This document shows, piece after piece, positions 59,101 to 64,000 of a DNA stretch of 64,000 nucleotides. The notes beneath the pieces were generated by a model. The model did no database searches. It saw only the letters and a program-made list of their open reading frames with translations, and had not been told where the DNA came from. The stretch's first letter is position 1, and every line of letters starts with the position of its first letter. Source of the DNA: Ramazzottius varieornatus (taxonomy: Eukaryota; Tardigrada; Eutardigrada; Parachela; Ramazzottiidae); NCBI GenBank assembly GCA_001949185.1, contig BDGG01000004.1, positions 3,231,267-3,295,266 on the forward strand. The letters run 5' to 3'. The translations under genes were made by a program, and so were the position numbers.

Positions 59101-61953
59101 CGAACTACAAAAGAGATGATTGTACGAAAGACTGTCCATACGAACACGAACTAACTTGACATTACATTCTGGCTGCGAGAGCTATTTCGCCTTACCTCAT
59201 CAACTTTCCGGTGGAATACGGAAGACAAGGCGAGAACTGCGGTCCGTTCCTTAAGACCCAGCGAAAAGGCTTCCCGTTCGTGCTTCAGCCTATCCATATA
59301 CTGTTTCACAACCTGAGCGGCGTAGTTGCCGGAGCTCAACAGCTTGGAAGCAAAGTCCAGCGCACGATCGACATGCTGGAACAAATCCTAAAAACACCCC
59401 CGTTTACTCGGCCCTAGCCACTTCGTACCTCCGAGAGGTCTCCTCCCAGAAGATTGCCTATCACTTACCATGCAGCCTATCTGGAACTGTTCGTGCAACT
59501 TTTCGAGTTCTTGTACATGATGAAAAGAAGCTCCAATGTCCGAATAGCTCTTCAGCAGCTGCTGGGAGTTCTCCCCTAAGCATATCAGAACCTGCAACCA
59601 ACATCGAACGGTTAAAAAGAACGGTCTCGGTTTGCAAGACAAGCTGTATCCTACCTGATCCGCTTGGTGCTCAAAACACCGTAGTTGTCTGCAGTACTGC
59701 AGTCTCTCTAAACGAAGAGCCCACGCTTGGTCCAGCTGGACACGACAATTATGTAACCTGTCAACCTGCTGTTTCACCCGAATCAGCGCTGCCTGAATGT
59801 CCGGATTCTGTGCGGACCTCACACCGTTATGACCATTGGCTCCATTGAGGTACGGACTCTCCTCGTGGCAACCACCGAACTTTGGATCGAATCGTAAGAG
59901 TATCTTGGTTCCTTCATCCTCCATGGGCTCAATGGGATAGCGCGCCAACTGCTTCTTCAGCTCGTGATGCTGATTCATCATGGCTTCAGCAGCGTCGAAG
60001 GTGCTGGCTATCTCCGTGCTCAGAAGGCCTTTCCGATGAGACTCCAGCACGTCGAGCAGCTCCATGGCTTGACCCAGGAAGACCTCGATTGTCTTTCTCA
60101 GATTTATCCATTCTTCGTGCTTGTAATACAGGGTACCACCCAGGTCTTCCGTCAGCTGGTTCAGGTTGATGTGCTTCGGTAACTGGTCCACTGAGATAAG
60201 CGACATCTGCGAGAGCAATCGATCATCAAATTTTGGTGCCAAAAACTTGACAGGGGGTTCAACTCGAGAAAACTATGTGGAAGTATTTTAATGGGGTTTT
60301 TCGCACCTCGAATCCGTATTTGGGCTGTCCACCAGGTCCAGCCTTCGGACGGTGGTGAAAGTCGTCCGACTTGACGACATATACAACTCTTATGCTTGCC
60401 GGGAACGTCTCCTGGATGTTCCGCAGTAGGACCTTTGTGTTGTTCCACGTCGAAGAGCGCATATCAATGATGATGGTAAATTCATGACGCTGCACATCCT
60501 CGCTGCAAATGCCAACCGGTGTAACAGTACGGTTATGATTAATGATACACGGAAGTGCGAAAAATGGGTAAAAAACCTCGGGATTTGTGTCAGGTAGCGG
60601 AAAGTCTCCGAGAGCTCGTCGGCTTTCAGGCGATCCAAAGCAGCAGAATTTGCCGGGATCGTGAGAATGGCTCCACCTTGTCGATCTCGACCACCTAAAA
60701 TGTGAACCATGATACATACGGTGAATACTTATATACGCCCACCTTTCACCATCACAATGACCAAAGCAAACCGACGAGAACGTACCGGAAAGAAAACACA
60801 GCCGACGGCGAAGAACTTCGTGAAGCACAGCTTCATTCCGCGGTGTGACCACTGGACCTACAAAGAACACCAAGTCATGCTGACAATATGCAAAGAAGGT
60901 TCCCTGCGCTATAAAGTGTCTCCTACTCATCATTTCAGTCCTATTCAGTCTCTTCGGATTCCAATCAACGACTTTTCAGTGACCCGCACTACTGTACACC
61001 GCCACTAATTCCTTCTATTAGACGTATAATTATTTCGGCTTTGCCAAGTTGGGTCGTGTCAGCAACGAAACATTCGGCTGCATGGCACCTTTCTTGGAGA
61101 AGCTTTTGTCAGATGCAGAGTACGGGGGAATCGGGAACAGCGAATAACTCATTATCTCAGAGAAGCCATTCTTGCAAGTCAATGCGTGGCCCTTTGGGAG
61201 TTAATTTGATCGATAAATCTGATCAGGGAGGGCAAAATGGGTCCACACATCCTCTTCAGTGTTCAAGCTGCAGTAGCTTCCGGAAAACTTCAACTGGCGA
61301 TAATCAATAAAAATAACGTGCCGCTCGATTAACGCATCGTCAATAATTTTGATGCCCATTGTACTTAACCAGAAGATTTCTTTATGGCCGCTCTGCGACA
61401 ACATTAGGCAACCAAGTACAATGTGTTCTGTAATTTGTCCGTATTTGTCGCCAACCCGAAGCTTGCTGACACTGCATCATAGACAGACAGCGATTACTGT
61501 AAAATAAACTCTGAACAAAATCAAACTGGGTGGGATGCCACAGGCCAGAATCACCCCGTTTCCATCGAACAAACAGTCCTGTTCCACATAACGGGCTCAC
61601 AGCGATATTTGCCGGTTACTGAATGAGCAGGGATTGATTTTCCTCGTCCAAGCATATAGTTTCAGAACAGCTTTCCCAATGACTGGTCAAGCACCCAAAC
61701 GATACACTTCCCAGTGGCCCAATTAACAAAGTCTTTTTTTATTTTCGATCAATACTGGCTCGGTCCGAGCTGTACACACTTCGGAATTCTTCCCTCTTTC
61801 GAAATTCTGTGCTGACATACCTACATGCTTGAATGAGGTAATAAAGCACAGACTACTAGCAGAACTGCGGAAGAATGCCACATAACTTTACAACGACTCA
61901 GAACCTAGTAACTTACCGTTGTTTGGGTTCTGATGGTGACTCATTGTTGTCAT
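44178..61953 (-). CDS. TRIO: Trio/Kalirin/UNC-73 dual RhoGEF
   Basis: Guanine nucleotide exchange factor; DH1 acts on Rac/RhoG and DH2 on Rho in relatives, guiding axons and cell migration. 34 exons join in phase to 2740 residues: 61953-61917, 60694-60577, 60502-60307, 60206-59655, 59591-59469, 59387-59196, 59104-58970, 58907-58677, 58612-58490, 58176-58003, 57923-57754, 57670-56803, 56678-56529, 56467-56341, 56271-56176, 56115-55973, 55902-55607, 55546-55480, 55386-55277, 55187-55025, 54952-54734, 54556-54374, 54292-53918, 51534-51147, 48948-48892, 48819-48749, 48635-47838, 47677-47346, 47214-47044, 46762-46693, 46167-45847, 45785-45510, 45428-45190, 44829-44178. Order: partial Sec14 (13-150), spectrin repeats (150-1240), DH1 (1244-1430, [35 protein letters not shown]), PH1 (1431-1560), SH3 (1617-1740), linker with [17 protein letters not shown]2 (2160-2352, [31 protein letters not shown]), PH2 (2353-2500), Ser/Pro tail. 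No C-terminal kinase, as in insects and nematodes. The first exon ([12 protein letters not shown]) is the least certain. Confidence 0.93.
49361..49960 (+). CDS. Open frame antisense within a Trio intron, unrecognised
   Basis: An uninterrupted ATG-to-stop frame of 199 codons lies on the plus strand inside Trio intron 48949-51146. I do not recognise the protein. It is basic (many Arg and Lys), with balanced use of all residues and no low-complexity runs, signal peptide or membrane segment; it begins [16 protein letters not shown] and ends KFPKLPFS. A frame this long by chance is uncommon in sequence with about 45% G+C. It could be a single-exon nested gene, a retrocopy or chance. No promoter or poly(A) signal was identified nearby. 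Confidence 0.3.
   Translation: MEIFLAEKSLSRVDKNTFPYTGNPKISKVRTMPLRVYHTCARNKSQSSLQTFTIRLSLVCGIEFVKPLNTLLVGISTDVTIEKRRNVHRYVRRISEINQEISYSHLTLVSLPNDESSKSQSFEWDQVQLTLGRIIYSAGISQPHTRPHFSTSSAERQALVRKSMVKRLSPQQLLVHDKHEGQLKRRIPFNVKFPKLPFS
51673..52146 (+). CDS. Open frame antisense within the largest Trio intron, unrecognised
   Basis: A 157-codon ATG-to-stop frame on the plus strand in Trio intron 51535-53917, the intron separating the DH1-PH1 exons from the SH3 exon. No family recognised; sequence begins [20 protein letters not shown]. Composition is ordinary. Evidence is length only, so it may be chance. The rest of this 2.4-kb intron holds no exon that extends Trio, though the large size could hide an alternative promoter. 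Confidence 0.2.
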   Translation: MMDPPSTVHDTFTYASRVQTRIAYPKLVVGVGPPKSLHKSTPNQCHGFLTKDAIRKSRALICNLSFDRFCFSPGISTSRSPLYMPLWSRRAINSRDLSSKEYDISSHDLLGLRHFISETNFGIRIRLSMRIACERIDYGFSPAEGEPEKDTLSCISC

Positions 61954-63222
61954 TATCTACGGTGGCGGCTCAGTCAGGCAGATGACGCATTGTAGATTGG
62001 TTGATTGAAGACGACAGAGCCCTTAATTAAGAATTCCGTAATTCATCCACTGGTCAAGACAACCTGTCAGGCCTGCATCTAGCGTCCGATTTGGTGACCT
62101 AACAAAGCGCACATGATGATGAGAGATTTCTACAAACAGAAGCATCGTCAACGTTCAGCAAGCAGGTAAGATATCGCCGTGACGGTCCACAAGTGCTGAG
62201 ACACACTCAAACGATTACTCAATGCAATTTTCCATAACGGATTCTTACCTCTTTGGATGTGCCTCAGGACTAGCTCAGAATCTCCTTCATCCGTGCTCGC
62301 TTTGTTGTAGACTAGTGCATTCGGTATCCAAAACATGGGTAGAATGTAGTAGTCCGATAGCCAAGTCATAAACCAATGAGCATCTATCTGAACTTCGCAA
62401 AACGAATTATACGAGTATTTTTGCTTTTCTCTGAAATTTTGACCCCTGGGGCGCCGAAGGGGCAGCTTAATTTAGCAGGCCAGCAATATTGCAAAGGTCA
62501 ACGTTAAGGGGGTGGCGGTGATCCCGGCCCGGCACGGTGGTTCTGCAGTGTATGACCAGAGAAGGCGCAATGGACAGTGGTCATGCGATGAAATGGCCAT
62601 CTCAGAAAATAACAAAGTTTCCGCCTAATGAGGCATTGAGTTCTATCTATCATCCCGCTTGCTGCGTGCCGAATGTATGAAATACTTTTACTGCACAGAC
62701 CTTTCCGGGTCGAGCCGTCGAGGGTCAGTGATCAATGATCGCGCATTGTTTTTGCCGGATGTTTCTCCATGGCTTCGACCGAGGACCGCGGACGGGCACA
62801 TCGGAAGCTGAAATTGCAGTCAAGTTTTGCCATCTGATAAAACCGGTGACCAGTTGTTTTACCACTACTTTGTCAACTTACTGAACCCACGGCGTCGAAA
62901 CTTCGTTTGACCCGTTCGCTGTACCGTACAAGCTATTCCGACCGGCGACGTCCAGATGTTAGGATTCAGACATTAAATCAACAAGGCATCCCGATAACAC
63001 TCTCATCGCTCAGACTTATGAATACACCAGCTGAACCATTTCCATCGACGGAATCATACTATATATGTATTTATTCCGGAGCTGTTGCAATAGCCCGACC
63101 GGCAACAGACCAAGTGAGTAACAAAACAATACCGCTCTGAACCAGTCACTAGACTGCAGTGGGTATCGTGCAGGACCCAAGAGCACGTTCCGCAAAACAT
63201 AAAACAAATAACAGCATGAAAC
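61954..63222. other. Upstream region of Trio and 3' region of DHX34
   Basis: Probably the Trio promoter or leader and the DHX34 3' untranslated region. AATAAA on the minus strand at 63075-63070, about 150 bases after the DHX34 stop, is a plausible poly(A) signal. No coding exon is supported; an additional Trio N-terminal exon completing the Sec14 domain was looked for and not found. Confidence 0.35.
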
Positions 63223-63929
63223 TTAGTGGGTTCTATGGTGCTTTAAAGTCTCAGCAGGTGTAAAGTAGAAAGTTCGAGAACATTTATCACAGAAATACTC
63301 GTTAGCCAAGGGATTACGAGGGGCGTCGTCTTCCGCTTCCACAAATGCACTCACATCTGCAAATGCATCCACTGGGCCATCACTTGAACGACTTTGGGGT
63401 GTAAATGAATAAACAGTACCTGAAGAAGTTCGCTCGACGCAGGAAACGAAATGTCTCAAGCGCTCTTCCACAGAGCCCGTAAAGTGCTCTTCGCACTTCA
63501 TGCAGTTCCAGTATATATCGTCGATAATTTTATCATCGTCCTTCATACTGAAACGCAAAATGGGATTACTGATCATCTAACATTTCATCGGGTAGTGAAG
63601 TAACGCCAGGATATACTGACCAGTTGTGTATAAGGTAAGAAGTGAGCTCCTGACCACCTTTGCGAGCTGACGTGGACCCAGAAGAGAAATCAGTCTCAGA
63701 AGACCCTGCACCAAAACTGGGTGATTTAGTATATATCTGCACAGTGCGAAACGTCGAACGACGTTGTACATACGGTACAAGGTCTTCAGGTCGGCAGACA
63801 TGAGTCTTTGCAAAGAATGAATCACATGAGTGGAGACGAAGTTGCACAGATGGCCACTAAGCTCCTTTTCCAATGCCTTGATGTTGTCCTGGGTCTTCCT
63901 CCCACTCTCCACAGCACTGGTTCGCGCTT
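63223..63929 (-). CDS. DHX34: DHX34-type DEAH-box RNA helicase, C-terminal exons only
   Basis: DHX34 promotes nonsense-mediated mRNA decay by remodelling UPF1 complexes. Only the last three visible exons are in the window (63929-63774, 63705-63621, 63547-63223); the helicase core lies past the right edge. The spliced sequence contains ESGRKTQDNIKALEKELSGH, MSADLKTLYR and GGQELTSYLIHNC. It ends with two Cys-based motifs: YWNCMKCEEHFTGSVEERLR...C and EYFCDKCSRTFYFTPAETLK followed by HHRTH and the stop. This matches the DHX34 C-terminal layout (YLTYNC, then WTCPHC...LTPLERIAHENTC, then a final zinc-finger-like segment). The junction at 63621/63547 restores the Cys of HNC, supporting the model. 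Assignment is from memory of the tail, so a related helicase remains possible. Confidence 0.75.
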
Positions 63930-64000
63930 CTACAGATCAAACATGAATATTAATACAGCAGCTAAAGTCTGGTGGTAATTAGTACGGAAAAACAATCTTG

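Noticed and set aside
63731-63774. Intron of 26 to 38 bases ending at the first GTGCAG in DHX34
   Set aside because: Too short. The next acceptor (GGTGCAG at 63706) gives a 68-base intron and the correct frame.
1-64000. CRISPR arrays, bacterial operons, ribosome binding sites, rRNA
   Set aside because: The window is intron-rich animal DNA; no direct-repeat array or rRNA-like stretch was seen.

Overview
This is a eukaryotic, animal-type window. Almost every gene is cut by short introns, mostly 60 to 300 bases, with GT/AG borders. The products are animal families: a p53-family factor, a POU class III homeodomain protein, Trio, RIPOR, a class I Rab11-FIP and a TRIM-NHL ligase. A dynein-arm assembly factor implies motile cilia or flagella. 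About ten genes in 64 kb, small introns and the protostome-like p53 core point to a compact invertebrate genome. I cannot name the phylum from sequence alone; a tardigrade or a small lophotrochozoan would both fit. All gene models were built by hand from splice signals, reading-frame continuity and protein-family memory, with no database search.

Layout. MRPS21 (160-684, minus) stands head to head with the p53-family gene (1479-5461, plus). The p53 gene's large intron holds transposon-like inverted repeats. RIPOR (6400-10077, minus) follows, then a gene-poor stretch with one small candidate gene at 13.4-13.8 kb. POU3F (14914-16523, minus) and DNAAF1 (20385-22333, minus) come next, separated by 3.9 kb with no recognisable gene. 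RAB11FIP (23243-25544) and DDOST/OST48 (26411-28435) run on the plus strand. A 9-kb region to 37.7 kb has only exon-like fragments. The TRIM-NHL gene (37722-40490, plus) meets a PABIR/FAM122-like gene (41029-42648, minus) tail to tail. Trio (44178-61953, minus) fills about 18 kb in 34 exons. The right edge carries the last exons of DHX34 (63223-63929, minus).

The neighbours do not form one pathway. Loose themes are Rho GTPase signalling (Trio activates Rho-family GTPases, RIPOR binds Rho), membrane traffic and glycosylation (Rab11-FIP, OST48), and gene regulation (p53, POU3F, TRIM-NHL, DHX34 in mRNA decay, PABIR on PP2A). No operon-like arrangement is visible.

The most unusual structure I found is a set of three imperfect inverted repeats of about 95 bp, each 35-base arm, 25-base centre, 35-base arm. 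They sit in introns of three unrelated genes (p53, RIPOR, TRIM-NHL). There are also two short MITE-like elements, an inverted-repeat element in a p53 intron, an SH3 domain in Trio split by a low-complexity insert, and a 199-codon open frame antisense inside a Trio intron.
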